A stretch of DNA of 64,000 nt, from positions 1-64,000 of the forward strand of contig JANLFJ010000006.1 in assembly GCA_024655825.1 (NCBI GenBank), in the 5' to 3' direction. The notes below the pieces were generated by a model. It was not told where the DNA came from, did no database searches, and saw only the letters and a program-made list of their open reading frames with translations. This DNA comes from Peptococcaceae bacterium. GTDB taxonomy: Bacteria; Bacillota; Peptococcia; DRI-13; PHAD01. Within the stretch, counting starts at the first letter, position 1; each line of letters begins with the position of its first letter. Made by a program: the position numbers and the translations under genes. Of the stretch, positions 35,750-44,437 are shown one piece after another.

Positions 35750-36346
35750 CTACTTCTCTATGCTTGCCATACGAAACTTCTTAACGACGTCCAGCCTGTA
35801 TGCCGGGTCAATCCACATGCTGAATTCACAGGCAATGTCCGGATGGGCAAAGGTACCGCCGTTTTTACCCTGCTTCGATGTAATCCCTACCGCACCTGTA
35901 TTGGCGATCCACTGCTTAAGCGTCAGTCTAAAAGAGCTGGATTTCATTCTTTCAATTAACGCCGTGCAGGCTTCATCTACGAATTTAGGATTGCTCTCCT
36001 TTTCCCATAGACGGAGGAATTCAATTGTCACGTAGTTGCGCAGCCAGCTTTGAATCACATAGCTGGGCGCATCGGTATTTTTCTGCCGGGCTATTTCAGT
36101 CAGCGATATGTAGGTGTCGTCTGGAGAAACGATCTGGATATGTTTGGCAATCATGGCTTCACCGATTGATGAGCGGCGGAATCCGGGGACAAAACTTGCG
36201 TTCAACTGCTCAAACATCCTTTCGGAGAGCGTGTCCGCAAGGTCTTGGGTCATAAGGTCCTTTGAAACCAAGTGTTTTAAGATTTTTTCCCTTGATATGC
36301 AATATGTCCAAATCGCTTCCGCGCGCTTTTCTTCCTCGGTCACCAT
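35750..36346 (-). CDS. KilA-N domain protein (copy 2), C-terminally short
   Basis: Residues about 60-190 hold the KilA-N core (SLTEIARQKNTDAPSYVIQS, TIEFLRLWEKESNPKF, HPDIACEFSMWIDPAYRLDV), clearly related to copy 1 at 34861-35679. The N terminus is different, with an extra helical region. It ends shortly after the core (KKFRMASIEK), lacking the ~100-residue tail of copy 1, so it is truncated or a natural short form. GGGAG 6 bases before ATG 36346 supports that start. 70 bases separate it from copy 1. Confidence 0.8.
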   Translation of the reverse strand: MVTEEEKRAEAIWTYCISREKILKHLVSKDLMTQDLADTLSERMFEQLNASFVPGFRRSSIGEAMIAKHIQIVSPDDTYISLTEIARQKNTDAPSYVIQSWLRNYVTIEFLRLWEKESNPKFVDEACTALIERMKSSSFRLTLKQWIANTGAVGITSKQGKNGGTFAHPDIACEFSMWIDPAYRLDVVKKFRMASIEK

Positions 36347-36439
36347 GCTCATCTCCCGTCCAAACAAAACCTGAATATATTCATAATTATACTTTGTACG
36401 AGAGAGTTTGAATAGTGCTGATTAGAAAAAGTAAAAGCG

Positions 36440-36703
36440 TTGGATATGCCTGTACTCGAAAGAGATAGAGCCATTCGGCAGAGCATGAGCCGTAAGGGCA
36501 ACTGTCTGGACAATGCTGTTATGGAAAACTTCTTCGGTCTGCTCAAGAGCGAGCTCCTCTACCTGCAAGACTTCATATCTATCGAGCATTTTATCGCAGA
36601 ACTCATCGAATATCTTGATTACCACAATAATCGCCGTATCAAGGCAAAACTGAAGGGCCTGCCGCCCGTTCTTCACAGACAGCAAGCCCTCATGACCGCT
36701 TAA
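36440..36703 (+). pseudogene. IS3-family (IS150-like) transposase C-terminal fragment
   Basis: The frame carries IRQSMSRKGNCLDNAVMENF then FGLLKSELLYLQ and NNRRIKAKLKGLPPVLHR, the catalytic Glu end of IS3-type OrfB. The preceding Asp motifs are gone. TTGTCTAACTTTTTGGG just after the stop resembles the right end of an IS150-type element. The left end is lost. Confidence 0.8.
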
Positions 36704-36815
36704 TTTGAATATTTGTCTAACTTTTTGGGATCACTTCACACAAATTGCTTCAGAGCTTAAATTTTCTTATACATTTTTCCGCAGTTTAATTGTAATATGG
36801 TTTTATTGTGCCGAA

Positions 36816-37826
36816 CTAATGATAAAGTTTTCCAAATAAATCCATGCTATAATCCTTAATATCAGATGTATTCAGCATGTTGTACTTTGCTTTGATCCCG
36901 CTGAAATAGTCGGTAATCAGTTCTTTTGCGATAATCCTGTCGGACCCTTCCTGATCACCGAGTCCTTTTCTCGTCACCCTCCAAGGGGTTTCGATGTGCG
37001 TCATCCTTTCCAGTATCTTACCACTATAGCAGCCAAAATTAGTAATGATACTATCGAGGATCTCTTCCTCGGTTTCAGTGAGTTCAATGCTGCCATACTC
37101 AAACGTGTTTTCTTCGATAGGATTGTAGCCATGGTCTTTATATTTGTAGTAAATATTTCTGTAAACAGGACCGTGCACCCACGCTTCACAATCATCGGCA
37201 AACAGATACTCTCCATTAAAAGCTTTATAGAATCCCTGGGCATAATAAAGAAGCTTTTGCAGTGCCATCGGTGTGATCTCTGCGCAATGGATCAGCAAAT
37301 ATTTTACAACACTGTCAATCTTACCTTCATTTTCAAGCTTACATGTCTTCCGGGCAGTTTCACGTTCAATTATTTCCAGAGCCTGTTTGCAAAGACCATA
37401 GGCATGATCTGTAATCTGATTTTTGTTCTGTTCTAATATTTCAGCCATATAATTTGCATCAGCTAGAATCCGCCTAAGTATGTCGGAATACTGTTTGGTA
37501 GGAATATCACCATTCAGATACCTGGTGACAGTGCCTTCTCCCCAGCCCAGCAGCAAGGACAATGGCCTTTTGCCGATATTGTATTTTTTCAATATGCTTT
37601 CGATGTCCGACACTGAGATGAGTTTTTCTTGCTCCCTAAAAGCCTTATCCAGCATCTGCAAATTATAATCGCGAATTTCCGCCACAAATATTTCGTCGCC
37701 GCATTCACGGCAATATGCTTCTTTGCCGGTGTACCTGATCTCCTTTCCTTTTATGCATTTGGTTTTTTCCCCTTCTCTAACGGTGTATTCCACCACATCA
37801 CGGCATTTTTCGCAAAAACCCGTCAT
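36816..37826 (-). CDS. Panacea (DUF4065/SocA-like) antitoxin with zinc ribbon and HTH
   Basis: A 336-residue three-part protein. Residues 5-45 hold two CxxC pairs (CEKC and CREC), a MqsA-type zinc ribbon. Residues about 65-110 are an Xre-type HTH (SVSDIESILKKYNIGKRPLS, LGWGEGTVTRYLNGD). Residues about 165-330 are the Panacea domain (KLLYYAQGFYKAFNGEYLFA, ADDCEAWVHGPVYRNIY). Such proteins neutralise diverse toxins and can repress their own operon. The gene lies 55 bases downstream of the likely toxin gene. A toxin-first order with a regulator antitoxin is typical. Confidence 0.85.
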   Translation of the reverse strand: MTGFCEKCRDVVEYTVREGEKTKCIKGKEIRYTGKEAYCRECGDEIFVAEIRDYNLQMLDKAFREQEKLISVSDIESILKKYNIGKRPLSLLLGWGEGTVTRYLNGDIPTKQYSDILRRILADANYMAEILEQNKNQITDHAYGLCKQALEIIERETARKTCKLENEGKIDSVVKYLLIHCAEITPMALQKLLYYAQGFYKAFNGEYLFADDCEAWVHGPVYRNIYYKYKDHGYNPIEENTFEYGSIELTETEEEILDSIITNFGCYSGKILERMTHIETPWRVTRKGLGDQEGSDRIIAKELITDYFSGIKAKYNMLNTSDIKDYSMDLFGKLYH

Positions 37827-37881
37827 TTAAATCGCCCCCTTATTAAATTACCGTTTTTGATCAGCCTCTGAATCAAATTAT

Positions 37882-38307
37882 TTATTTAAAAAGATACGTA
37901 ATTGGCTTATTTCGTTTATGGAAGGATACAACGAAGAGAAAATCATCTCCTCGTCTTGTTTGGGTCATATTGGTTTTGATATATATGTCAACAGGCTCCA
38001 AATCTCCCCAACTGTCCAGTTCATAACTTTTGCAGAATATATATAGACGCTCGTGGGCAAAGGTTTCTTTTTCGTTATCAACAGCATAGCAAAAATCATC
38101 GTGCTGCAGGCTTAATAGGATTTCTTTTTCCTTCTTGGAATCAATTTTGTAGTCTTCGATAAAATCCATATTTTCTTTTCTGTTCTCATTGATCGATATC
38201 GTGTATTTGCCATCAAGGACTGCTCTTCTCAAATCATTAAGGTATTTTTTTATATCATCCGGAGTGAAATCCGTATATTTCTTTGTCTCTCGGTTCTCGG
38301 GACTCAA
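37882..38307 (-). CDS. Toxin-like protein paired with Panacea antitoxin (MqsR-like fold)
   Basis: A 141-residue protein with the order helix-strand-strand and the blocks IKKYLNDLRRAVLDGKY, EKEILLSLQHDDFCYAV, RLYIFCKSYELDSWG and DFLFVVSFHKR. This resembles MqsR/BrnT-type small RNase toxins, but the homology is weak and from pattern only. TTG 38307 has AAAGGAG 10 bases before it. Coupling with a Panacea plus MqsA-like zinc ribbon protein makes a PanAT or MqsRA-like pair the best reading. Confidence 0.7.
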   Translation of the reverse strand: MSPENRETKKYTDFTPDDIKKYLNDLRRAVLDGKYTISINENRKENMDFIEDYKIDSKKEKEILLSLQHDDFCYAVDNEKETFAHERLYIFCKSYELDSWGDLEPVDIYIKTNMTQTRRGDDFLFVVSFHKRNKPITYLFK

Positions 38308-38321
38308 ATTCTAATCGCTCC

Positions 38322-38360
38322 TTTACTTATATTATATTCAAATGATACGCTTTGTATACT
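38322..38360 (-). promoter_or_regulatory. Probable promoter of the toxin-antitoxin pair
   Basis: TATAAT at 38331-38336 (minus strand) upstream of the AAAGGAG site. Around 38345-38360, GTATAC and GTATCA form an imperfect palindrome where an HTH antitoxin could bind. No convincing -35 box. Confidence 0.35.
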
Positions 38361-38485
38361 AAAAAAATAAGATTAATGTATTAATTGATACATTTTTAAT
38401 TTAAAACCTACAAGTTTTTGAAAAAGCAACTTTCTGTTTGAAAAGTGAAGCTGCCGAAACCCAAAACTTATATCCGCGATATTAA

Positions 38486-38518
38486 AAAATGAACCCGAAA
38501 TGGTTATGGGTCCATTTT
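38486..38518 (-). terminator. Terminator after the stalk-domain gene
   Basis: AAAATG-ACCC pairs with GGGT-CATTTT (one mismatch) around an 11-base loop, about 10 bases past the stop at 38528. Confidence 0.6.
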
Positions 38519-38527
38519 AAGTATTTG

Positions 38528-39676
38528 TTACAAAACCTGATGGGACAATCGTTTGCTAATCTTAATCTGCTGTTTTTCCGGGTCCCATACCACGTCGTAA
38601 TGCAGGTTTTCCGCCACGAAACGCAGAGGAATCAAGGTCCTTCCATTTTTGATCTCGGCCGGCTTAAGAAGAGGTACTTCGGCTTCGTTGATGAAAGCTT
38701 TACCCGCTCCGATTGTAAGCCTTACGAGAATATTGCCGTCCTGCACCTTAACCGTTCCTGACGGCCCGTCATAATCCAGTGTTGCCCCCAAAAAATCCAG
38801 CACTCCCCGCAGGGGGACCATGGTTACACCCCCGGGTGCTTCAGGTGCCACATCCAAAGTATGAACCTCCGCTGTACCCTCCCGGTAGACCATGACCTCT
38901 CTTTTGCCCAGGGTAAGAAGAACCTGGTTTGCCCGCACCGCGGTCTGTTCAGAGGAAGGTGGAGTTGTTTTCTGTTCCATGGCCTCAATGGTTTCTTTTG
39001 CTTGGCCGTTATAGTCCGGGTTCAAGAACACTTCCCAGTATTGGGGGCTGCTGACAAGGGGGTCGGAAGGATAGAGTCGCTCACGAATATGGTCAACAAT
39101 ATAATCTTTCCATGATGTTTCCTGCCAGGGTTAGCCGTTAATGGATACAATAGGCTCGATCGGGCCGCCTCCGCCCCGTCCAAAGGGATATTCCCAATAA
39201 TCACCCAGGAAATCATCAATCGTAGACTGCAAAGCGGCTTGATATGCGTTTTGAATTGACTGTTCTAGTTGCTCTTCGGAAATATATTCATTAGGCTTTA
39301 TACTAAGATATTTAAAGAATACATCCGTTTCCGGCTCCTTTTTTTCAAACATATCGAAAATTAGATAAGAACCGTTCTTATACCGGGAAACGATGACGAG
39401 ATCCTTCCACTTCTGTCCGTTCAAGGTAACGGTTCGTTCCAGTTTGTCCGGTGAGAAAATATATTTTTCCGGTATTTTGACATAAGTCTGTGGAGGCAAA
39501 CCATCCTTGAAATCAAAGAGGTTAATCTCAACCACATCCTTATAAGACGCTTCTTGATAATTGCCCAATCTGGTATCTTCGGCGGCCAGTACCCCGGAGG
39601 GGACAGCCAACAACGCAAGCAAGATCAACAAAGCTTTCCAAGACCTTTTCAGGCATAAAGCCACTCCACTCAGCAT
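38528..39676 (-). pseudogene. Stalk-domain (copper amine oxidase N-like) surface protein split by one in-frame TAA
   Basis: Two frames in the same register are separated only by a TAA at 39131-39133. Before it is a secreted N-terminal part (signal peptide WKALLILLALLAVPSGVLAA, cleavage near 31, then domain to ...PIVSING). After it the frame continues PWQETSWKDYIVDHIRERLY and the stalk/CuAO-N domain (LTLGKREVMVY, MVPLRGVLDFLGATLDYD, LIPLRFVAENLHYDVVWD). Read through, it is 382 residues. One base change would restore it. Such domains decorate Firmicutes surface proteins. It is last in the Tad pilus region. Confidence 0.75.
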
Positions 39677-39761
39677 TTGACTACCTCCCCATATCAGTTA
39701 ATTTACCATACTTTACCTAATATTATCTCAGATATTGTCTAAATTGGCAATAAATATAGGA

Positions 39762-40265
39762 CTAGGGCAGCCCTTCCGGTATATCGGTGGTGATGGCCAC
39801 CTGTACCGGGATGGCGGCAAAAAGTCCGGCAAAGAGCGGCTTCACCGGCACCCTGACCCGGGAATAAACCGACACTTCCGTGACAGGGTTGCCCAGGCCA
39901 TCAGTATTGGGCAGATCCTCGGGATTGAACACCCGGAAATCCGCTACCTGCACCGGCCCTGCGGCCAGACTGCCCGGCAAAGGGTTAAGATTGCCGTCCA
40001 GACGCAGGTTTTGCGCCAGAAACTCCCGGAAGGTGTCTTGGGCGGCGATTTCTTCTATTGCCAGGAGGCGATCCGCCAGCTTTTCCCGGTCCAGATTCCG
40101 GTACACGGCCATGTTGCTGTAGTCCAAAGCTTGCTTGATTGCGTCCCTCCGGGCATACAAATACGCCGTATCAAAGGCCAGGGCCAGAAGCATCATGGCG
40201 ATCATCACTGTAATTGCCCCTGTAACAGCTGACGCTCCGCCCTTTTGATCACGCCAAAACAGCAT
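39762..40265 (-). CDS. TadE/TadG-like pilus protein
   Basis: A 167-residue pseudopilin-like protein. The N-terminal hydrophobic helix (QKGGASAVTGAITVMIAMMLLALAFDTAYLY is split by polar residues) follows a GG that may be a prepilin peptidase site. The rest is extracellular, ending in repeated strands (VSVYSRVRVPVKPLFAGLFA). It is assigned to the TadE/TadG type by form and by position with DUF4320, prepilin peptidase and Flp genes. It lies 11 bases after the next upstream gene. Confidence 0.75.
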   Translation of the reverse strand: MLFWRDQKGGASAVTGAITVMIAMMLLALAFDTAYLYARRDAIKQALDYSNMAVYRNLDREKLADRLLAIEEIAAQDTFREFLAQNLRLDGNLNPLPGSLAAGPVQVADFRVFNPEDLPNTDGLGNPVTEVSVYSRVRVPVKPLFAGLFAAIPVQVAITTDIPEGLP

Positions 40266-40276
40266 ATTTACCCTCC

Positions 40277-40699
40277 TTACTTCTCAAAATTAAAGCTCAC
40301 CGAGGACCCGGCAGCCTCCATCACCCGCGGCGTATTCACCGCATAAATGAGAAAATTGCTCAAGGCATAGGTGTCATAGGAGTAGGTGTAACGGATGACC
40401 AGGTCTATCGTTTCGCCATAGTCTACAACCGCGTTTGTCCCGGCAATATCAACCCGGTTATCATCAAAACCCATTTGCACCAACTCATCCCGCGCCTTCT
40501 GCTCAATGGCCGGGGTCAGTCCTCCTGCCACCTCCATTCTCAACATTGTCTCCCGGTGCACATGGGTAAGATTGGCGTACATGAAAGCCGTTTTAACGGG
40601 GGGCAGCAAATTCAGCACAACGAGCATAAGCAATAGCAGCACTATGGCAAAGGCAATTGCTTCACTGCCTCCCTGCCGGTCCTGTACAAAATTGAGCAA
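40277..40699 (-). CDS. DUF4320-like pseudopilin
   Basis: A 140-residue protein with an N-terminal helix (RQGGSEAIAFAIVLLLLMLVV) that begins with G-SEAI, much like a type-IV prepilin cut site with Glu at +5 nearby. It is then extracellular, with a beta-sheet tail (YGETIDLVIRYTYSYDTYAL). Known as DUF4320 in Firmicutes Tad-like loci; a minor pilin or pseudopilin. It starts one base before the prepilin peptidase gene ends. Confidence 0.7.
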   Translation of the reverse strand: MLNFVQDRQGGSEAIAFAIVLLLLMLVVLNLLPPVKTAFMYANLTHVHRETMLRMEVAGGLTPAIEQKARDELVQMGFDDNRVDIAGTNAVVDYGETIDLVIRYTYSYDTYALSNFLIYAVNTPRVMEAAGSSVSFNFEK

Positions 40700-40700
40700 A

Positions 40701-41108
40701 TTAAGGCACCCCCTTCCCAGAAACCCATAAAACCCCTGCCAGAATAGCTATGGCGTAGGGTACACGGGGATTTGTCATCTTGTCCTTAACCATATAGAAG
40801 AAAAAAAGCGGCAGGGCCGCCAAAAGGCTGGCGTAAAATACCGCCAGACCATACAACGGCCCTCCCGTCAGGGCTAAACCCAACAATAATTTCAAGTCCC
40901 CGCCGCCCAAGGCATTGAGACGGTAGCAAAGCTCACAGAGGATACATCCCAAGAACAGAGTAGCCGCCGTAAGCCCCAAGCCCAGGTCAACCAGGGAAAA
41001 AACAATCCCGGCCAGGATCAATGTCAGCGTGATCCAGTCCGGGATTTCCCTTGTTTTGGCGTCATGCCAAGCCGCCAGCGCCGCGGCGGCTATCATGGCC
41101 GTTTCCAT
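40701..41108 (-). CDS. tadV: Prepilin peptidase (A24, CpaA/TadV type)
   Basis: A short 135-residue integral membrane aspartic protease with both catalytic Asp blocks, WHDAKTREIPDW (near residue 15) and GGGDLKLLLGLAL (GxGD near residue 68), and about five membrane segments. It cuts Flp and TadE-type prepilins at the cytoplasmic face of the membrane. The N-methyltransferase domain of larger PilD enzymes is absent, as usual for CpaA. Confidence 0.85.
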   Translation of the reverse strand: METAMIAAAALAAWHDAKTREIPDWITLTLILAGIVFSLVDLGLGLTAATLFLGCILCELCYRLNALGGGDLKLLLGLALTGGPLYGLAVFYASLLAALPLFFFYMVKDKMTNPRVPYAIAILAGVLWVSGKGVP

Positions 41109-41113
41109 AGTTT

Positions 41114-41335
41114 TTAAGGATTAACCTGGTTATTCAGGTTCGTGCTCAAAGAGGTAAAAACGTTGCCGATGGCCTCGCCGATATCCCTGAGGTAAGGGAA
41201 CAGCGCCAAGGCGATAAAGGCGATAATGGCCACCGTCTCAATGGACGGGGTGCCTCTTTTGTCCTTCAGGAAACGTGCGGCGCGCGGGAAAACCGTTTTC
41301 AGGCAGGGTAAAGCATGGCGAACCAGGGAAAACAT
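41114..41335 (-). CDS. flp: Flp pilin precursor
   Basis: A 73-residue prepilin. After a basic leader (CLKTVFPRAARFLKDKRG) comes the cut site G|TPSIE with Glu at +5, then one helix (TVAIIAFIALALFPYL) and a short tail. The standard 'G-x4-EY' has Thr in place of Tyr. It is the main shaft subunit of the Tad pilus. The leader is longer than typical, which is unusual. Confidence 0.8.
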   Translation of the reverse strand: MFSLVRHALPCLKTVFPRAARFLKDKRGTPSIETVAIIAFIALALFPYLRDIGEAIGNVFTSLSTNLNNQVNP

Positions 41336-41367
41336 TCAATCAGCCTCCTTCATAATTCTTTTTGTAA

Positions 41368-42207
41368 TCAAAATTGACCGAAACTACTGGTGAACTGAAT
41401 GAGCAAGGGCATGGCAATCAAGATCATGATGTTGGCCACCACCATTACGCTGATCAGGTGCAAGAAATTAGCCCGGTTTTTCAGGCCTTTTTCAATCCCG
41501 GCCTGCTTGCGCGCTTTCAGTACTTCCGCCTGGTGGGCCAGCAGTGATTTCACCCGGCCGGTCGCCTCGCTTTGTTTTAAGGCCAGAACCAAATGATCCA
41601 CCTCCTCCAAGCCGATTCTGGCTGCAAAGGCGTCCAGGCAACAGGGCAAATTCAAAGTAAGGGCGTAATGGGCGGCGAGCTGTATCACCTCCTTTCTTAA
41701 AGGGCCTGAGACCCGCTGAGGCAGGGCGGAAAGGGTTTCCCGCATGCCGTTGCCGCCGGCCAAGGAACGCCGCAAGAAATCCAGCATCTCCGGCAATACC
41801 CGGAGAATCTCCTCTTTTCTTCTCCTGGCGGCCAGGTACAAAAGCCCGTCCGGGAGCATAAAACCAACCACACCAAAGAATAAGAGAGAAGGACCGCTGC
41901 CGCCAAAGCACAGGCCCGCTGCAACGGCCAGGAGCAGCTTGGCCGTGTAGAAATGAGCCGGGCTTGCGCCGATCAACCCGGGATTCCCGGCCCGGGCCAG
42001 CCGGTCGGGAAGAGCAGGACCGCCATACCATCCCAGCAGCCGCCCGGCCACATGCAGGAGCAGGTTTCCTTGCTTGTTCCCCCTGGAGTTGATGCCAGCC
42101 AGCAGGCGGCGCATCCTTTGCTTTTCCAGGACAATCTCCCATCCCGTATATATGGCAACAAACAGCGCCGCAATTAACGGCACGCCCAGCCACTTGCCTG
42201 CTTCCAT
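41368..42207 (-). CDS. tadC: Tad pilus inner-membrane platform protein TadC
   Basis: A T2SSF-fold platform protein (279 residues) with N- and C-terminal membrane segments and the conserved middle LDFLRRSLAGGNGMRETLSA plus a late LHLISVMVVANIMILIAMPL. ATG at 42207 overlaps the tadB stop (ATGA) and GGGGGG is upstream of it. Partner of TadB in the assembly platform. Confidence 0.85.
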   Translation of the reverse strand: MEAGKWLGVPLIAALFVAIYTGWEIVLEKQRMRRLLAGINSRGNKQGNLLLHVAGRLLGWYGGPALPDRLARAGNPGLIGASPAHFYTAKLLLAVAAGLCFGGSGPSLLFFGVVGFMLPDGLLYLAARRRKEEILRVLPEMLDFLRRSLAGGNGMRETLSALPQRVSGPLRKEVIQLAAHYALTLNLPCCLDAFAARIGLEEVDHLVLALKQSEATGRVKSLLAHQAEVLKARKQAGIEKGLKNRANFLHLISVMVVANIMILIAMPLLIQFTSSFGQF

Positions 42208-43136
42208 CAATCATCCCCCCTCTCCAGGACCATTAATTTAAGAAAATAGCCGGCTGCGAGAAAGATCACGGCCATCAAGGCAACTGCCGCCTTCCCCCTT
42301 GAGTCCGACACCAAAAAGCCCATCAGTTCCGGCTGACTGCGGGACAGGGTCGCCAGGACCGCGAGATATACGCCCAGCAGGACAAAAAAGACGGTCAGGG
42401 TGCTGCCCCCGTCGCTGCTCCCCCGGGTCGTGTTGATCTCCCGCCGGTAAACCTGGTGCACATGTTCCGTCACGCACTCCTGGAAATCACCGCCCCGTTC
42501 GGCAAAGAAGACCACATCGTCCCAGAACTGCCGCAAAACCGGATCGGGCAGGCGGCTTTTTACTGTTTCCGCGCAGGCAGGCAAAGGCAGCCCGCCTTTG
42601 CAGGCGGTGAGAAACCAGCGCACCTGGCTGCGCAGGGGGTCTTTCAAGCGGGGAAGGGCTTCCTCCAGGGCCACCAGCGGGTCGCCATACACGCCGCAGA
42701 GGTTCCCTACCGTCAGCAAAAAGGAGGCCGCCTGTCGCCTGAGTTTTTTCCGCCGGCGGTAATAGGCAACTTCTAAGACCTGGTAGGGCAAAGATACTCC
42801 CGCCCCAAACAGCAGCAACATCACCAGAGGATTTCGCAAAATAACAGCAGCCGATACAGCCATAATTATCCCTACCAGCAAGGAGACGAGTAGAAAAAAG
42901 CATACGCTGAACGGTTTCCCACCAGGCCTGAAGGACACGGCTGCCAGCATCTTTTGCAGCTTTTGTCCCCAAACCCGGGAATGCTCATTTCGTTCCATAG
43001 CTAGCATCACTTTTCGGTCTAAGCCCTTTACATGGAACCAATTGAGGGAATTACGTTTGAAAAACGAAAGTACAGTTATGAAGAAGATAAACCAGGCCGC
43101 TGCAGTCAGGACTAGTAAAGCAAAATCCCTGGTCAT
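42207..43136 (-). CDS. tadB: Tad pilus inner-membrane platform protein TadB
   Basis: A 309-residue T2SSF-type protein: an N-terminal membrane helix, cytoplasmic region, two membrane helices, the core (SFLLTVGNLCGVYGDPLVAL), and C-terminal helices ending in LMAVIFLAAGYFLKLMVL. It overlaps tadA by 4 bases (ATGA) and tadC by one or a few bases, so tadABC are translationally coupled. Forms the inner-membrane platform with TadC. Confidence 0.85.
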   Translation of the reverse strand: MTRDFALLVLTAAAWFIFFITVLSFFKRNSLNWFHVKGLDRKVMLAMERNEHSRVWGQKLQKMLAAVSFRPGGKPFSVCFFLLVSLLVGIIMAVSAAVILRNPLVMLLLFGAGVSLPYQVLEVAYYRRRKKLRRQAASFLLTVGNLCGVYGDPLVALEEALPRLKDPLRSQVRWFLTACKGGLPLPACAETVKSRLPDPVLRQFWDDVVFFAERGGDFQECVTEHVHQVYRREINTTRGSSDGGSTLTVFFVLLGVYLAVLATLSRSQPELMGFLVSDSRGKAAVALMAVIFLAAGYFLKLMVLERGDD

Positions 43137-44437
43137 GGCATGGCCACCCCCCTTCGCCAGAAGAGTTTTTTGGCGCTGTCACTCAATGGATGCCAGACAT
43201 AAACCAGGCTGCCGGAAGAGTCCCGTTCCGTTTCCAGGATAGGCTCCAAGAGGACTTCCTGCCGACGGTGGTCATAGCCGGCCACAAAGGCGATATCGGT
43301 GATCCGGTAGTTTTCCATGTAGATGATGAGGTCCAAGGCCTGGGCAATCAGGAGTTTCAGGTGCTCGTACTTAAGTGGCGCGGCGGCATACAGCATCATC
43401 ACGGCAACCTGGTCCAAGGCATTGTAGAGATCATTGGCGTGAACCGTGACCATTCCCCCGTCGTGGCCGGTACCAAAGGCACGGATCAGGGCAAAGGCCT
43501 CTTTCCCCCGGAATTCCCCCAAAAGGATGCGCCGCATGGCCATGCGCAAGCCGTTGCGCACCAGGTCATCGAGCGTGATCTCCTCATCATCTTCCCCGGC
43601 CTTTTTCTTCGCTTCCAGGAATACCTGGTTGTGGTGGGTGATTCTCAGCTCCTCTTCTTCCTCCAGCACCACGATGCGCTCGTCATCGGGGATAAAATTG
43701 GAGGCCATAAAGCGCATCAACGTGGTCTTGCCGCTGCCGGTGGGACCGGCAATCAGGGTGTTTAACCTGGCTTTCACGGCTTGCCGGATAAAACCGCTTA
43801 TTTCCGGGGTGAAAGTAGCTGTACGGTAAAAGTCGTCCTCTGTAAAGTCGGCCACCGTGTGCTTGCGGATACACAGGTAAGGAATTTTGGCTGCCGGCCC
43901 GATCCCGGCGTTGATGCGCAGGTGGTTTGGCACGTCCCGCGTGTCCACCAGGCACTCAGCCTGGGTAATACACCGGCCTGCTTTGGCCAAGATGGTACGG
44001 ATATACTGCTCCAGGTGCTGGTTATCCCGGAAACGCACCTTCGGACAGAAAATATCCTCATTGTTCACCCGCTTGTACACGTTTTGCGGGCCGTTGACGA
44101 AAATATCGGTTACCGCAGGGTCGTCGATCAGATCCTGGAGGATTCCGTAACGGAGGATGTTATCGCAAACCGTCTTGATGGTTTCTTCCTTCCCGCCCCG
44201 GAGAAGGTATCCTTTTTCCGTCACGATCCAGGACACAAGGCGTTCCAGGTCCCCGGGCGCTTTTGCTCCCGTGCTGACGGCATAGACCACGTCGGCATAA
44301 TCACGGAGGATCTCTTCAGTGACCATAAATATGACATCGTGATCATGCCGGTCTTGCGAGGACTGGGCCTCGGGAATCGCCCCGGCCGGTTTGTTCCGGC
44401 GGCGGTAGCTTTCCTCAGCCAAGCTCACTGCACCCAT
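43133..44437 (-). CDS. tadA: Tad pilus assembly ATPase TadA/CpaF
   Basis: A VirB11/GspE-type secretion ATPase (434 residues from the chosen ATG). Blocks in order are DIFVNGPQNVY, HLRINAGIGPA, Walker A GPTGSGKTTLM, Walker B-like RIVVLEEEEELRITHH, and LLGEFRGKEAFALIRAFGTG then HDGGMVTVHAND. ATG 44437 has AAGGAGG 8 bases before it and overlaps the end of cpaE. It powers pilus assembly at the cytoplasmic face. Confidence 0.9.
   Translation of the reverse strand: MGAVSLAEESYRRRNKPAGAIPEAQSSQDRHDHDVIFMVTEEILRDYADVVYAVSTGAKAPGDLERLVSWIVTEKGYLLRGGKEETIKTVCDNILRYGILQDLIDDPAVTDIFVNGPQNVYKRVNNEDIFCPKVRFRDNQHLEQYIRTILAKAGRCITQAECLVDTRDVPNHLRINAGIGPAAKIPYLCIRKHTVADFTEDDFYRTATFTPEISGFIRQAVKARLNTLIAGPTGSGKTTLMRFMASNFIPDDERIVVLEEEEELRITHHNQVFLEAKKKAGEDDEEITLDDLVRNGLRMAMRRILLGEFRGKEAFALIRAFGTGHDGGMVTVHANDLYNALDQVAVMMLYAAAPLKYEHLKLLIAQALDLIIYMENYRITDIAFVAGYDHRRQEVLLEPILETERDSSGSLVYVWHPLSDSAKKLFWRRGVAMP

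Noticed and set aside
39131-39133. Recoded stop (selenocysteine or pyrrolysine) in the stalk gene
   Set aside because: The codon is TAA, which is not used for either residue, and no recoding element is visible.
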